Part shown: positions 25,462 to 34,913 of the stretch, one piece after another
How positions within the stretch are numbered: position 1 is the stretch's first letter
Layout: the number at the start of each line of letters is the position of its first letter
Assembly: GCA_017621795.1 (NCBI GenBank)
Contig: JAGASJ010000003.1
Span: 29,755 to 93,754, forward strand
From: Oscillospiraceae bacterium
GTDB taxonomy: Bacteria > Bacillota > Clostridia > Oscillospirales > Oscillospiraceae
DNA: 64,000 nt
Direction of reading: 5' to 3'
The notes under the pieces: model-generated
The model's database searches: none
The model's input: only the letters and a program-made list of their open reading frames with translations
Told to the model about the DNA's origin: nothing
Made by a program: the position numbers and the translations under genes

Positions 25462-26439
25462 ATGATGCGGATTATTTTAACAGGGGTCGCAGGCGGTGTG
25501 TTGTCCGGCGTGCTTGGCCTCATTCTGCTGCCGATCCTGCGGGCGCTGAAGGCAGGGCAGTCGGTGCATAAAATCGGCCCCACCTGGCATAACGTAAAAG
25601 CAGGCACACCGCTGATGGGTGGTCTGATGTTTATTGGTGCGGCAGTGATCTGCCTGCTGGTGAATCTCATCACCGTGCAGGACTATAAGGTATATTTAGT
25701 GCTGGGGCTTTCTCTGCTTTTTGGACTGGTGGGCTTTTTGGATGATTTCTTCAAGGTCAAGTTTAAAAGAGATCTGGGCCTGACAGCGATGCAGAAGATG
25801 CTTTTGCAGATGGCTGTTTCCGCCATCTACCTGTACATCCTGTATAAGATGGGCGTACAGCTGACAGCGCTTTATATTCCTTTTGTAAACACCTTTGTCC
25901 ACATTCCTCTGCCCATCTACATTCTTTTTGCGATGTTTGTAATGGTGGGCACAGTAAACGCGGTCAATATCACCGACGGCGTGGACGGACTGTGCGCAAC
26001 GGTCACACTGCCTGTAATGGTGTTTTTTGCGGCGGCGGCCATTGCTACCAAGCAGTTTGATTTGGCACTGTTTCCTGCCGCATTGGTGGGCGCACTGATT
26101 GCCTACCTGTTCTACAACTGGCATCCTGCCAAGGTGTTTATGGGGGATACCGGCTCACTGTTTTTGGGCGGTGCGGTGTGTGCGCTGGCGTTTGCACTGA
26201 ATATGCCTCTGATATTGCTGCTGGTTGGGTTCGTGTATTTGGTGGAAGTGGTTTCTGACCTGATACAGTTTGCCTACTTCCGCGCCACCCACGGCAAGCG
26301 GTTTTTCAAGATGGCTCCCATCCACCATCACTTTGAAAAGTGCGGCTGGAAGGAGACGAAGATCGTTGTAGTATTCTCCGGCGTATCTGCTGTGATGTGC
26401 CTTTTGGCATGGCTGGCAGTTTCCGGACTTGTAAAATAA
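25462..26439 (+). CDS. mraY: Phospho-N-acetylmuramoyl-pentapeptide transferase
   Basis: A 325-residue polytopic membrane enzyme with about ten helices. MraY marks: GPTWHNVKAGTPLMGG, LGFLDDFFK-type aspartates, NITDGVDGL and PIHHHFEKCGW (the HHH motif). It makes lipid I from UDP-MurNAc-pentapeptide and undecaprenyl phosphate. ATG 25462 has TTGGAGGAT 8 bases upstream; the in-frame TTG at 25447 would lie on this RBS. Confidence 0.94.
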   Translation: MMRIILTGVAGGVLSGVLGLILLPILRALKAGQSVHKIGPTWHNVKAGTPLMGGLMFIGAAVICLLVNLITVQDYKVYLVLGLSLLFGLVGFLDDFFKVKFKRDLGLTAMQKMLLQMAVSAIYLYILYKMGVQLTALYIPFVNTFVHIPLPIYILFAMFVMVGTVNAVNITDGVDGLCATVTLPVMVFFAAAAIATKQFDLALFPAALVGALIAYLFYNWHPAKVFMGDTGSLFLGGAVCALAFALNMPLILLLVGFVYLVEVVSDLIQFAYFRATHGKRFFKMAPIHHHFEKCGWKETKIVVVFSGVSAVMCLLAWLAVSGLVK

Positions 26440-26451
26440 GGAGTTTTGTCG

Positions 26452-27618
26452 ATGGCGGCAGGCAAAAGACTGCATGCCAAAGAGGACGGACGCATTTTCA
26501 ATGTGCCTGACAGTGTAGATTACCCTTTTTTAATTCTGCTTTTATTGGTCTTGACGGTGGGGCTAACAATGCTTTATTCTGCAAGCTCCGCACAAAGTCT
26601 GTATAATACAGGCTATAAAACCTCCACATATTTCCTGAAAAGGCAGGCAGTCTGTGCACTGCTGGGATTGGGTGCAATGTGGCTTTTGAGCCGTGTGCCC
26701 TCGGATTTTTGGAATAAAGCGGCGTGGCCGCTGTACTTTTTGAGTATTGGCTTGCTGCTTTTGGTGCTGCTGTTTGGGCAGACGGTCAACGGCGCAAAGC
26801 GGTGGATCAATATTGGAGGACTGCAGTTTCAGCCTTCCGAGATCGCAAAATTTACGATGATTTTGCTTTTTGCCAAGCTGACAAGAGGTTACGGAGAGGA
26901 TTCCAAAACCTTTCGCTATGGTGTTTTGGGCTTCGGTGGCGCACTGATGGGGATCCTGGTGCCTCTGGCACTGGAACGGCACCTGTCTGCCATTATGCTG
27001 ATGGGTATGGTGGCGGTGGTGATGATGTTTGTGGCAGGCACACCGGGGAAATGGCTTTTGATGGGTGCCGGCATCGCGGTGGCCTTTATGGTGGTCTACG
27101 TAAGCGTTTTAGGCTACGCGGGGGACCGCATTACCGCCTGGTTTCATCCGGAAAACGACCCGGGGGATACAGGTTATCAGATCCTGCAGGCGCTTTACGC
27201 CATTGGATCCGGCGGGCTGTTTGGCCTGGGCTTTGGAATGAGCAGGCAAAAATATATGTATCTGCCGTTTCAGTATAACGACTATATCTTTGCAGTTGTA
27301 TGCGAGGAATTGGGACTTGTAGGCGCATTGGCGATCATGGCGCTGTTTGGGCTGATGATCTACAGAGGCTATCAAATCGCACTGCACGCCAACGACCGTT
27401 TTTCCACCGTGTTGGCGGCAGGCCTGATTTCCCAGATCGGTGTACAGACATTTCTGAACATCGGTGTGGTAACCAATTTGCTGCCCTCTACCGGCGTAGC
27501 GCTTCCTTTTTTCTCCTACGGGGGCACGGCGCTGGCGGTAAATTTAGCGGAAATGGGCATCATATTAAGTATTTCCCGATATCGGAATCGGGCGGCAAGA
27601 CAGGAGGACTTCCTATGA
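26452..27618 (+). CDS. ftsW: Septal SEDS glycosyltransferase FtsW (or SpoVE)
   Basis: A 388-residue protein with ten membrane segments. It has MLYSASS near the first helix, NGAKRWINIGGLQFQPSEIAK, and FFSYGGTALAVNLAEMGI at the end, standard for FtsW/SpoVE. It polymerises lipid II at the septum with the upstream PBP. Start ATG 26452 gives the AAGGAG an 8-base gap. murD, normally placed next to ftsW, is missing here. Overlaps murG by four bases. Confidence 0.92.
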   Translation: MAAGKRLHAKEDGRIFNVPDSVDYPFLILLLLVLTVGLTMLYSASSAQSLYNTGYKTSTYFLKRQAVCALLGLGAMWLLSRVPSDFWNKAAWPLYFLSIGLLLLVLLFGQTVNGAKRWINIGGLQFQPSEIAKFTMILLFAKLTRGYGEDSKTFRYGVLGFGGALMGILVPLALERHLSAIMLMGMVAVVMMFVAGTPGKWLLMGAGIAVAFMVVYVSVLGYAGDRITAWFHPENDPGDTGYQILQALYAIGSGGLFGLGFGMSRQKYMYLPFQYNDYIFAVVCEELGLVGALAIMALFGLMIYRGYQIALHANDRFSTVLAAGLISQIGVQTFLNIGVVTNLLPSTGVALPFFSYGGTALAVNLAEMGIILSISRYRNRAARQEDFL

Positions 27619-28742
27619 ACGTGGTTTTTACCTGCGGCGGCACAGGGGGGCATATCAACCCTGCCATCGCAGTGGCAAATATATGGAAAGAACGGTATCC
27701 CGATGGACGTATTCTCTTTGTGGGAAGCGGCGATGATTTGGAACGGGAGCTGGTGAGCAAGGCAGGCTATGAGCTGGTAGGCGTTCCTGCCCACGGAATA
27801 TGGCGTGGTAAAAGCCTGAAGGCCATAAGGGGCAATATTCGTGCTGTGCGCACCACTTTGAAGGGGATCCGTACCTGTAAAAAGCTTTTTAAAGAGTTTA
27901 AGCCCGATATTGTGGTGGGCACAGGCGGCTTTGCCAGCTTTCAGGCATTGCGTGCAGGCTATAGCTTGGGTATTCCCACCTGCGTGCACGAGAGCAATGC
28001 GATGCCCGGGCTGACCACCAAAATGGCGGCGAAATTTGTAGATAAGGTTTTGGTTTGCTTTCGCGAGAGCGTACAGCATTACCCCGATCAGAAAAAGGTG
28101 GAGATCGTGGGAATGCCTGTGCGTCGAGAGTTTATCTATACGAAGAAACAGGATGCGCGGCGGGAATTGGGCTTAGATCACCGTCCCGTGATTCTCTCTG
28201 CCTTTGGCTCTCAGGGCGCGAAGGTGATGAATGAAGCGATGGCGGAAATGTTCCGTATTGAGCAGGATCACGGTTTTCCCTTCCGCCACATTCACGCGGT
28301 CGGCTCCTATGGCTGGTCCTGGATGCCCGGGCTTGTGAAGGAAAAGGGCGTGGACGCAGAGTGTACCGATGCGATTTCCATGTATGAGTATATCCACAAT
28401 ATGCCCACCGTTATGGCGGCGGCAGATGTGGTGATCAGCCGCGCGGGTGCATCCACCTGCAACGAGATCGCCGCATCCGGTACGCCTTGTATATTGATCC
28501 CGTCACCCAATGTTACAGATAATCACCAGGAGAAAAATGCCCGTGCCTTGGAAAGAGGCGGCGGTGCAGTGGTGGTGCTGGAAAAAGACTGTACAGCACA
28601 GCGCCTCTATGAAGAAGTAAAGGCGATCGTAGAGCACCCGGAACGGGCACTGCAGATGCAAAAGGCACTGCAGAAGGAAGTGATCGTAGACTCTGCAGAA
28701 CGGGTCTGCGGCATTATGGAAGGGCTTATAAAGCGAGGGTAA
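27615..28742 (+). CDS. murG: Lipid II synthase MurG
   Basis: A 375-residue GT28 glycosyltransferase with CGGTGGHINPAIA at its N-terminus and VISRAGASTCNEIAASGTP plus NHQEKNARALERGG, the UDP-GlcNAc-binding C-terminal motifs. It transfers GlcNAc to lipid I on the cytoplasmic membrane face. ATG 27615 follows AGGAGGACTTCCT and overlaps the ftsW stop; longer frames would begin inside ftsW. Confidence 0.95.
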   Translation: MNVVFTCGGTGGHINPAIAVANIWKERYPDGRILFVGSGDDLERELVSKAGYELVGVPAHGIWRGKSLKAIRGNIRAVRTTLKGIRTCKKLFKEFKPDIVVGTGGFASFQALRAGYSLGIPTCVHESNAMPGLTTKMAAKFVDKVLVCFRESVQHYPDQKKVEIVGMPVRREFIYTKKQDARRELGLDHRPVILSAFGSQGAKVMNEAMAEMFRIEQDHGFPFRHIHAVGSYGWSWMPGLVKEKGVDAECTDAISMYEYIHNMPTVMAAADVVISRAGASTCNEIAASGTPCILIPSPNVTDNHQEKNARALERGGGAVVVLEKDCTAQRLYEEVKAIVEHPERALQMQKALQKEVIVDSAERVCGIMEGLIKRG

Positions 28743-28745
28743 AAG

Positions 28746-29645
28746 ATGAATACAAACGATAAAAGAAAAAGAGCCTCAAGCCGGAAAAAGTCCCGCCAGC
28801 GGGCACAGCAGGATGTGACTTATACACCGGGCAAAGCATTCAACCGTATGCAGCTGATGCTGCGGCTGTTGACGGTGGTGGCGGTGGTGCTGGCGCTGAT
28901 GTTCTGCCTGTCCATTTTCTTTAAGGTGGATGCAGATGAAGAACACGGAAAGATCACGGTCTCCGGCAATGTGCGGTATGATGCCTGGGATGTGCGGGAA
29001 GCATCCGGCCTGAACGGGGGAGAGTACCTGCTGTCTTTAAATAAAGGCAGGATCGCCAAGCGCATTATGTCCGAGCTTCCTTATGTGGACAGTGTGCGCA
29101 TTGGTATATCCTTGCCGGATACGGTGCATATATATATTACGGAAATAGACGTGGTATACAGCATTGAAGCCACAGACGGCACGTGGTGGCTGATGAGTGC
29201 TTCCGGGCAGATCGCCGCCCAGTGTCAGGCTGCCGAAGCGCAGGACTATACCGAGGTGGTAGGCGTGAAGATCGTTCCACCCACCCTGGGCGCACAGGCG
29301 GTAGCAGCGGAAGCGGAGACAGCCACCGATCCGGAAGGACAAACGGTTCCTGTTACCGTTTACGAACGGGAAAAGCTGGAAGCGGCATACTCCATTTTAG
29401 GCTGTTTGGAAGAAGAGGGCTTGATGGGCAAGGTGACCCAGGTGGATGTATCCAGTCTCTACGACCTTCAGATGTGGTGCGGAACGCGCTTTCAAATGCT
29501 TTTAGGAGATACGGGCCAAATGTCCGTAAAGGTCAATGCGCTGGCACAGGCGCTGGATCAGCTGCACGAATACAATCGGGGCATCCTGGATGCCAGCTTC
29601 ACCCATTGGCCCGATGAAGTGGGATTTAGTGCCTTTTCTGGCTGA
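28746..29645 (+). CDS. FtsQ/DivIB-type cell division protein
   Basis: A 299-residue bitopic protein. A strongly basic cytoplasmic tail (RKRASSRKKSRQRAQQ) precedes a single helix (about residues 38-60), then a POTRA-like domain (ITVSGNVRYDAWDVREASGL ... ELPYVDSVRIGISLPDTVHI) and a beta domain. It belongs to the FtsQLB complex that activates FtsWI. It follows murG by 3 bases. No ftsA follows; ftsZ comes next from a separate promoter. Confidence 0.87.
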   Translation: MNTNDKRKRASSRKKSRQRAQQDVTYTPGKAFNRMQLMLRLLTVVAVVLALMFCLSIFFKVDADEEHGKITVSGNVRYDAWDVREASGLNGGEYLLSLNKGRIAKRIMSELPYVDSVRIGISLPDTVHIYITEIDVVYSIEATDGTWWLMSASGQIAAQCQAAEAQDYTEVVGVKIVPPTLGAQAVAAEAETATDPEGQTVPVTVYEREKLEAAYSILGCLEEEGLMGKVTQVDVSSLYDLQMWCGTRFQMLLGDTGQMSVKVNALAQALDQLHEYNRGILDASFTHWPDEVGFSAFSG

Positions 29646-29693
29646 CGAACCCAAAAAACTTGCAAAAATTTTGGAGAAAATCCAACTTTTCTA

Positions 29694-29722
29694 TTGACCA
29701 AATCCACTTTTAGGGATAGAAT
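29694..29722 (+). promoter_or_regulatory. Promoter of ftsZ
   Basis: TTGACC (29694-29699), a 17-base spacer and TAGAAT (29717-29722), 73 bases before the ftsZ start. It lets FtsZ be made independently of the dcw transcript. Confidence 0.7.
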
Positions 29723-29794
29723 ATAAAAGTAAAACTTTAATAGACGCAGTGTGGCCGAGTGCCGCCTGCAAAACATACATAGGAGGATGGCGAA

Positions 29795-30835
<1,041 letters not shown>

Positions 30836-30848
30836 TTGTGCGTATATT

Positions 30849-30881
30849 GCATCCCGGACGACTTGTCCGGGATGCTTTTTT
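30849..30881 (+). terminator. Terminator of ftsZ
   Basis: GCATCCCGGAC / GTCCGGGATGC stem with a 5-base loop and six T. Confidence 0.9.
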
Positions 30882-30895
30882 ATGGAGAAAAGATT

Positions 30896-31645
30896 ATGAA
30901 CGCATATAAAGCGTTGGCCGCCAGCTACGACAGCCTGACTCAGGACGTAGATTATGACGGCGTTGTGGAATTTTATGAAACCTTACTGCGGCGGGAGGGT
31001 ATAGCGCCCCGAAGTGCGGTGGACCTGGCCTGCGGCACCGGCTCTTTGACGGTGCGTTTGGCGCAGAAGGGCTACAAGGTGATGGGCGTGGACCTGTCCG
31101 AGGATATGCTGACGGTAGCCTCCCAAAAGGCTTGGGATATGGGACTGCAAATTCCCTTCGTTTGCCAGCCTTTGGAGAAGCTGTATCTGCCCCGGGGGGT
31201 GGACCTTGCGGTGTGCGGCCTGGATAGCATCGACTACATTACAGATCCCGCGTGCTGTAAAACGGCCATTGCACGTATTTACAGGGCTTTGAATCCCGGC
31301 GGTTGTTTTATTTTTGACGTGAACACACCGGAAAAGCTTCGCGCCATGGATGCGCAGGTATTTTTGGACGAGAATGAGGATACCTTCTGTGTATGGCGTG
31401 GGGAATTTGATGATAGGACCAATATCTGCTCCTACGGTATGGATTTATTTCGGCGGCAGGGAAAAATATGGCGCAGAAGCTTTGAGGAGCATCAGGAGTA
31501 TGCGTATTCCGCCGAGCAGTTAGTGGGATACCTGAAAGAGGCGGGCTTTACGAGAACCGAAGTGTTTGGTGACCGCCGGTTAGAACCGCCTGCAGAGGGC
31601 GAACAGCGAATTTATATAAAGGCCAGAAAGGGAATTGTAAAATGA
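30896..31645 (+). CDS. Class I SAM-dependent methyltransferase
   Basis: A 249-residue methyltransferase. AVDLACGTGSLTVRLAQKGY is motif I, with GVDLSEDML, the acidic ribose-binding strand, next. The N-terminal YDSLTQDVDYDGVVEFYETL resembles the small-molecule methyltransferases found beside hslO in Clostridia. The substrate is unknown. ATG 30896 is chosen because upstream codons would run through the ftsZ terminator. Overlaps hslO by four bases. Confidence 0.8.
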   Translation: MNAYKALAASYDSLTQDVDYDGVVEFYETLLRREGIAPRSAVDLACGTGSLTVRLAQKGYKVMGVDLSEDMLTVASQKAWDMGLQIPFVCQPLEKLYLPRGVDLAVCGLDSIDYITDPACCKTAIARIYRALNPGGCFIFDVNTPEKLRAMDAQVFLDENEDTFCVWRGEFDDRTNICSYGMDLFRRQGKIWRRSFEEHQEYAYSAEQLVGYLKEAGFTRTEVFGDRRLEPPAEGEQRIYIKARKGIVK

Positions 31646-32520
31646 AGGACTATCTTGTGCGTGGGATGAGTATGGACGGCTTTGTAAAGGCTGTTGCAAT
31701 TCGCTCAACGCAAATGGTGCGCAGAGGCGCACAGATTCATCAGACCACGGCCAATGCCACCGCGGCGTTTGGCAGAGCACTGACTGCCTGCTCGATGATG
31801 GGCAATATGCAAAAGGTAGAAAACGGGTCTATGACACTGCAAATTAAGGGCGGTGGCCCGATCGGCAGCATCGTGTGCGTGTCGGACGCAACCGGTAACG
31901 TCCGCGGCTATGTGTATGAGCCGAATGTACCGCTGGTGGAGAAGTACCCGGGCAAGCTGGATGTGGGTGCAACCGTGGGCACAGACGGCACATTGACGGT
32001 GATTCGGGACTTGCAGATGAAAGAGCCCTATGTAGGCTCTGTGGAGCTGGTATCCGGTGAGATCGGCGATGATGTGACCGCCTATTTTGCCCAAAGCGAG
32101 CAGACGCCAACTGCCTGCGCGTTGGGGGTACTGGTGGATGTGGATCAGAGCGTGAAGGTGGCAGGCGGCTATATTTTGCAGCTTTTACCGGGCGCACCGG
32201 AGGAGACCATTGACGCACTGGAAAAGGGCATCAAGCGGGCAGGCGCGGTGACGGCGATGTTGGAGCAGGGGATGACCCCCGAGGATATTTTAGGGCAGGT
32301 CTGCGGCGATTTGGGCATTGTATTTATGGAGACAACAGAGGTTTCTTATAAATGCTATTGTGACAGAAGCCGGGTGACAAGCGCCCTTTTAAGCCTGGGC
32401 AAAAAGGAACTGACAGAAATTTACGAGGAGGGCAAAACCTTCCCGGTGGAGTGCCAGTTCTGCGATACAGTGTATGAATACACCCCTGAGGATATCGCAC
32501 AGCTTGTTGATACGCTGTAA
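31642..32520 (+). CDS. hslO: Redox-regulated chaperone Hsp33
   Basis: A 292-residue protein ending with the zinc-binding cysteines CYC (in YKCYCDRSR) and CQFC (in VECQFCDTVYEY), the Hsp33 redox switch. Oxidation releases zinc and activates holdase function. MTLQIKGGGPIGSIVC is a family motif. Coupled to the preceding methyltransferase by an ATGA overlap. Confidence 0.95.
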   Translation: MKDYLVRGMSMDGFVKAVAIRSTQMVRRGAQIHQTTANATAAFGRALTACSMMGNMQKVENGSMTLQIKGGGPIGSIVCVSDATGNVRGYVYEPNVPLVEKYPGKLDVGATVGTDGTLTVIRDLQMKEPYVGSVELVSGEIGDDVTAYFAQSEQTPTACALGVLVDVDQSVKVAGGYILQLLPGAPEETIDALEKGIKRAGAVTAMLEQGMTPEDILGQVCGDLGIVFMETTEVSYKCYCDRSRVTSALLSLGKKELTEIYEEGKTFPVECQFCDTVYEYTPEDIAQLVDTL

Positions 32521-32540
32521 AACACAGCTGTAAATCCCTG

Positions 32541-32566
32541 AAAACCCCGATATTTTCGGGGTTTTC
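32541..32566 (+). terminator. Terminator after hslO
   Basis: AAAACCCCGA / TTCGGGGTTTT with a TATT loop. Confidence 0.8.
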
Positions 32567-32604
32567 AGAGTGAAATATTTTTGCAAAAAAAGTAATAAAA
32601 GCTC

Positions 32605-32633
32605 TTGACAAAGCACCATATTCTGTGTATAAT
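32605..32633 (+). promoter_or_regulatory. Promoter of the five-tRNA operon
   Basis: Perfect consensus TTGACA (32605-32610), 17 bases, TATAAT (32628-32633). Confidence 0.85.
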
Positions 32634-32676
32634 AATCCACGTCGCTGAGGTTTGAACTGCCTGAGCGAAACGGTAT

Positions 32677-32752
32677 GGGAGCATAGCTCAGCTGGGAGAG
32701 CACATGCCTTACAAGCATGGGGTCACAGGTTCGAGCCCTGTTGTTCCCACCA
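32677..32752 (+). tRNA. tRNA-Val (TAC)
   Basis: Cloverleaf with acceptor GGGAGCA / TGTTCCC, TTCGAGC T-loop and encoded CCA; the anticodon loop CTTACAA gives TAC. Confidence 0.95.
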
Positions 32753-32757
32753 TATTT

Positions 32758-32834
32758 GGCCCGGTGGTGCAGTCGGTTAGCACGCCAGCCTGTCACGCTG
32801 GAGGTCGACGGTTCGAGTCCGTTCCGGGTCGCCA
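32758..32834 (+). tRNA. tRNA-Asp (GTC)
   Basis: Acceptor GGCCCGG / CCGGGTC, anticodon loop CTGTCAC, encoded CCA. Confidence 0.95.
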
Positions 32835-32873
32835 AAAAAGCATCTGAGCAGAGCGCAATGCTCTGCTCGATAT

Positions 32874-32949
32874 GCCTCTGTAGCTCAGTCGGTAGAGCAG
32901 TGGACTGAAAATCCACGTGTCGTTGGTTCGATTCCGACCGGAGGCACCA
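32874..32949 (+). tRNA. tRNA-Phe (GAA)
   Basis: Acceptor GCCTCTG / CGGAGGC, anticodon loop CTGAAAA, encoded CCA. A 39-base spacer before it holds a GAGCAGAG/CTCTGCTC hairpin, likely a processing structure. Confidence 0.95.
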
Positions 32950-32971
32950 CGGTTCCAATAGGAACCGAGAT

Positions 32972-33047
32972 GCGGGTGTAGCTCATCCGGTAGAGCGCCA
33001 CCTTGCCAAGGTGGAGGTAGCGAGTTCGAGCCTCGTCACCCGCTCCA
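32972..33047 (+). tRNA. tRNA-Gly (GCC)
   Basis: Acceptor GCGGGTG / CACCCGC, anticodon loop TTGCCAA, encoded CCA. Confidence 0.95.
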
Positions 33048-33086
33048 AAAAGAATTAGGAACGCAGCGCGTTCCTAATTTTCATAT

Positions 33087-33161
33087 GGTACCGTGGCCAA
33101 GTGGTAAGGCAAGAGTCTGCAAAACTCTCATTCCCCAGTTCAAATCTGGGCGGTACCTCCA
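33087..33161 (+). tRNA. tRNA-Cys (GCA)
   Basis: Acceptor GGTACCG / CGGTACC, anticodon loop CTGCAAA, encoded CCA. A hairpin (ATTAGGAACGC/GCGTTCCTAAT) precedes it. Confidence 0.95.
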
Positions 33162-33171
33162 GAAAACAAAG

Positions 33172-33195
33172 AGCACTGCGAAAGCAGTGCTTTTT
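33172..33195 (+). terminator. Terminator of the tRNA operon
   Basis: AGCACTGC / GCAGTGCT with a GAAA loop and TTTTTG after. Confidence 0.85.
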
Positions 33196-33204
33196 GTTTT
33201 CAAC

Positions 33205-33381
33205 GAAATAAATCCCTTGCGGGATTTGTGAAATTGCCTTCGGCAGTGAAATATTGCTTCGCAATGTGAAATGCCTGCGGGCGTGAGTGGATTTATTTCA
33301 TTTCACTTGATGCGCGAGCATCAAATTTCACAATTCGCAAAGCAAATTATTTCATATTTGCCGCAAGGCAAATATTTCACT
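33205..33381. repeat. Multi-hairpin intergenic repeat, copy 1
   Basis: A chain of small hairpins separated by GTGAAAT in the left half and ATTTCAC in the right half, so the whole element is itself roughly palindromic. GAAATAAATCC at the left end can pair with GGATTTATTTC in the middle. A second copy is at 62551-62700. No protein is encoded. Confidence 0.8.
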
Positions 33382-33436
33382 AAAATAAAAGCTTTTTAAA
33401 TGAGTTCATTTTTGGGTGTACATCCCCGTATATATG

Positions 33437-33474
33437 AAAATCGACAACCTTCTTTTGAAGGCTGTCGATTTTTT
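33437..33474. terminator. Terminator at the left edge of a small accessory block
   Basis: AAAATCGACA / TGTCGATTTT enclosing CCTTC..GAAGG, followed by T. It serves the XRE gene on minus and can act on plus. Nearly the same hairpin recurs at 34861-34896. Confidence 0.75.
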
Positions 33475-33506
33475 GTATTCATCGAGAGAATTTGCAATCC
33501 GTTCTT

Positions 33507-33716
33507 TTATGTGTCTTCATTACCAATATACTGCATAATGTCTTCCACATTACATTTTAATATTTTGCAGAACGTGTCAATTGTATGGGTACTAACACTT
33601 TCGTTTCTCTTCAGTCGTGTGAGCTGCCCCGGACTGATATTATATTTTTTTATAAGCGCGTACTGTGTAATGCCTTTTTTCTTCATAGTTAGCCATAATT
33701 TATCATAGGAAATCAT
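33507..33716 (-). CDS. XRE-family HTH regulator, 69 aa
   Basis: A minimal Cro/C1-type HTH protein, almost only the DNA-binding domain: MKKKGITQYALIKKYNISPGQ followed by LTRLKRNESVSTHTIDTFCKIL, then VEDIMQYI. GGGAGGATTG precedes ATG 33716 at a good distance, so this start is preferred over one 8 codons upstream. It is transcribed away from the membrane-protein gene at 33810, and two similar palindromes lie in the shared intergenic region, so autoregulation is likely. Confidence 0.8.
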   Translation of the reverse strand: MISYDKLWLTMKKKGITQYALIKKYNISPGQLTRLKRNESVSTHTIDTFCKILKCNVEDIMQYIGNEDT

Positions 33717-33733
33717 TTTTTCAATCCTCCCTA

Positions 33734-33763
33734 TTGACATAGTAACCGAACTCGGTGTACAAT
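33734..33763 (+). promoter_or_regulatory. Promoter of the 120-aa membrane protein gene
   Basis: TTGACA (33734-33739), 18 bases, TACAAT (33758-33763). An operator palindrome occupies the spacer. Confidence 0.65.
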
Positions 33764-33783
33764 AATATTAACCAATATCGGTT
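33745..33783. promoter_or_regulatory. Paired operators between divergent XRE and membrane-protein genes
   Basis: ACCGAACTCGGT (33745-33756) and AACCAATATCGGTT (33770-33783) share the pattern ACCnA-2-TCGGT; their centres are 26 bp apart. One lies in the promoter spacer, the other just past the -10. Confidence 0.6.
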
Positions 33784-33809
33784 ATTACAAAACGTTAGGA
33801 GTTGATATA

Positions 33810-34172
33810 TTGAATAGCAATATTTTGTTGTTGTCTGAAGACGGGGAAGAACGGAAGGATCAGCAAAGTGGGGCAACACCATTACCCTCAAAAACGGGTT
33901 ACGATACGGCACTTTGTGTTGCGTCGTTTATTCTTTCTGTTATTTTGCTTGTTTTGTTCTTCTCTGCGGCAAATGCAGTAAAAACCGGCGGGTCAGAAAT
34001 TATGAGTATTGAGTCTGTTGGGGGCAGAACCCTGGAAGAAGCATATTATCACGGCTTAGGTTACGTTTATGACGGTTACTGCGCTGCGATAAGAGCAATC
34101 GGACTTTTCTGCTCTTCAATACTTTTTCTTTTTGGCATTTCTAAGTTAAAAAGCCTTAAGCAGCAATACTGA
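33810..34172 (+). CDS. Small two-helix membrane protein, 120 aa
   Basis: Not recognised. A polar N-terminal 30 residues, a helix at about 32-52 (LCVASFILSVILLVLFFSAA), a middle polar part (GGRTLEEAYYHGLGYVYDGY) and a second helix near 90-110, ending in basic KLKSLKQQY. TTG start at 33810 follows AGGAG by 8 bases; no ATG gives this frame. It is under the XRE-controlled promoter and precedes a lipoprotein gene, suggesting a small accessory unit. Confidence 0.55.
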   Translation: MNSNILLLSEDGEERKDQQSGATPLPSKTGYDTALCVASFILSVILLVLFFSAANAVKTGGSEIMSIESVGGRTLEEAYYHGLGYVYDGYCAAIRAIGLFCSSILFLFGISKLKSLKQQY

Positions 34173-34241
34173 CGGTAAATTATACTTTATGAATGATCAA
34201 TAAAGCAGATCAGATTAAAACAGATTATAAAAGGAGAAATT

Positions 34242-34784
34242 ATGAAAACGACAAGTAAAGCTTTAGTAATTATTTTGTGTGCAATTATACTGATCCTTAC
34301 AGTTGGTTGCCAAAAGGAAGAACGTACCAGCCTTTTGCCTTTTGGTCTTGAGCTGGGCGATGATTATGAGATGGTCAAAGATACAATCGATATTGGAGAG
34401 CTCAGGGACTCAAGCGCAAATGACGGTTATCTTTCTCATCTGATGGATATTTCCGATGAAAAAGAAATAGCGGAGATTTTAGGGACGAATGAAGGCATAA
34501 GCGATGTTGCGATTGCCTTGGCATTCAACGCAGATAAGAAATTATATGAGTTCTACTGCCTTTTTACGGTTGAAAACGAGAAACTGGAAGAGACCAATAA
34601 CATAATCAGAGAGCGATACAATCAGGTTGCAGGGGAAGAGGAAAAAGACCCCCAAGGTATAGCGTTGTGGATCAACGACCAATACTCCATTGATTATTTC
34701 TGCAACAACAGATACGAAGTAGTTATAGGCGAAGATGCGTCCTGTGCGATTTGCATACATAGTTTTGAGCTGGATTTTGAGTGA
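34242..34784 (+). CDS. Putative lipoprotein, 180 aa
   Basis: Type II signal peptide: KTTSKALVIILCAIILILTVGC with lipobox LTVGC at about residues 19-23. The mature part is acidic and has no domain I know. RBS AAAGGAGAAATT. It follows the 120-aa membrane protein by 69 bases and ends before a terminator, so both may form one transcript. AT-richer than the flanking chromosome, suggesting acquisition. Confidence 0.65.
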   Translation: MKTTSKALVIILCAIILILTVGCQKEERTSLLPFGLELGDDYEMVKDTIDIGELRDSSANDGYLSHLMDISDEKEIAEILGTNEGISDVAIALAFNADKKLYEFYCLFTVENEKLEETNNIIRERYNQVAGEEEKDPQGIALWINDQYSIDYFCNNRYEVVIGEDASCAICIHSFELDFE

Positions 34785-34860
34785 TCAGAGCGCAGGCAGT
34801 GTGCTGCTTTGAAGACAAAGTATATAATGTCCGTCGTTTGCATTATCCTGTGATATTCAA

Positions 34861-34896
34861 AAAATCGACAACCTTTTTGAAGGCTGTCGATTTTTT
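34861..34896. terminator. Terminator at the right edge of the accessory block
   Basis: AAAATCGACA / TGTCGATTTTTT stem, almost the same sequence as the hairpin at 33437-33474. It also lies after the MFS gene stop on minus. Confidence 0.8.
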
Positions 34897-34913
34897 AATC
34901 CATATTTTAAGTA

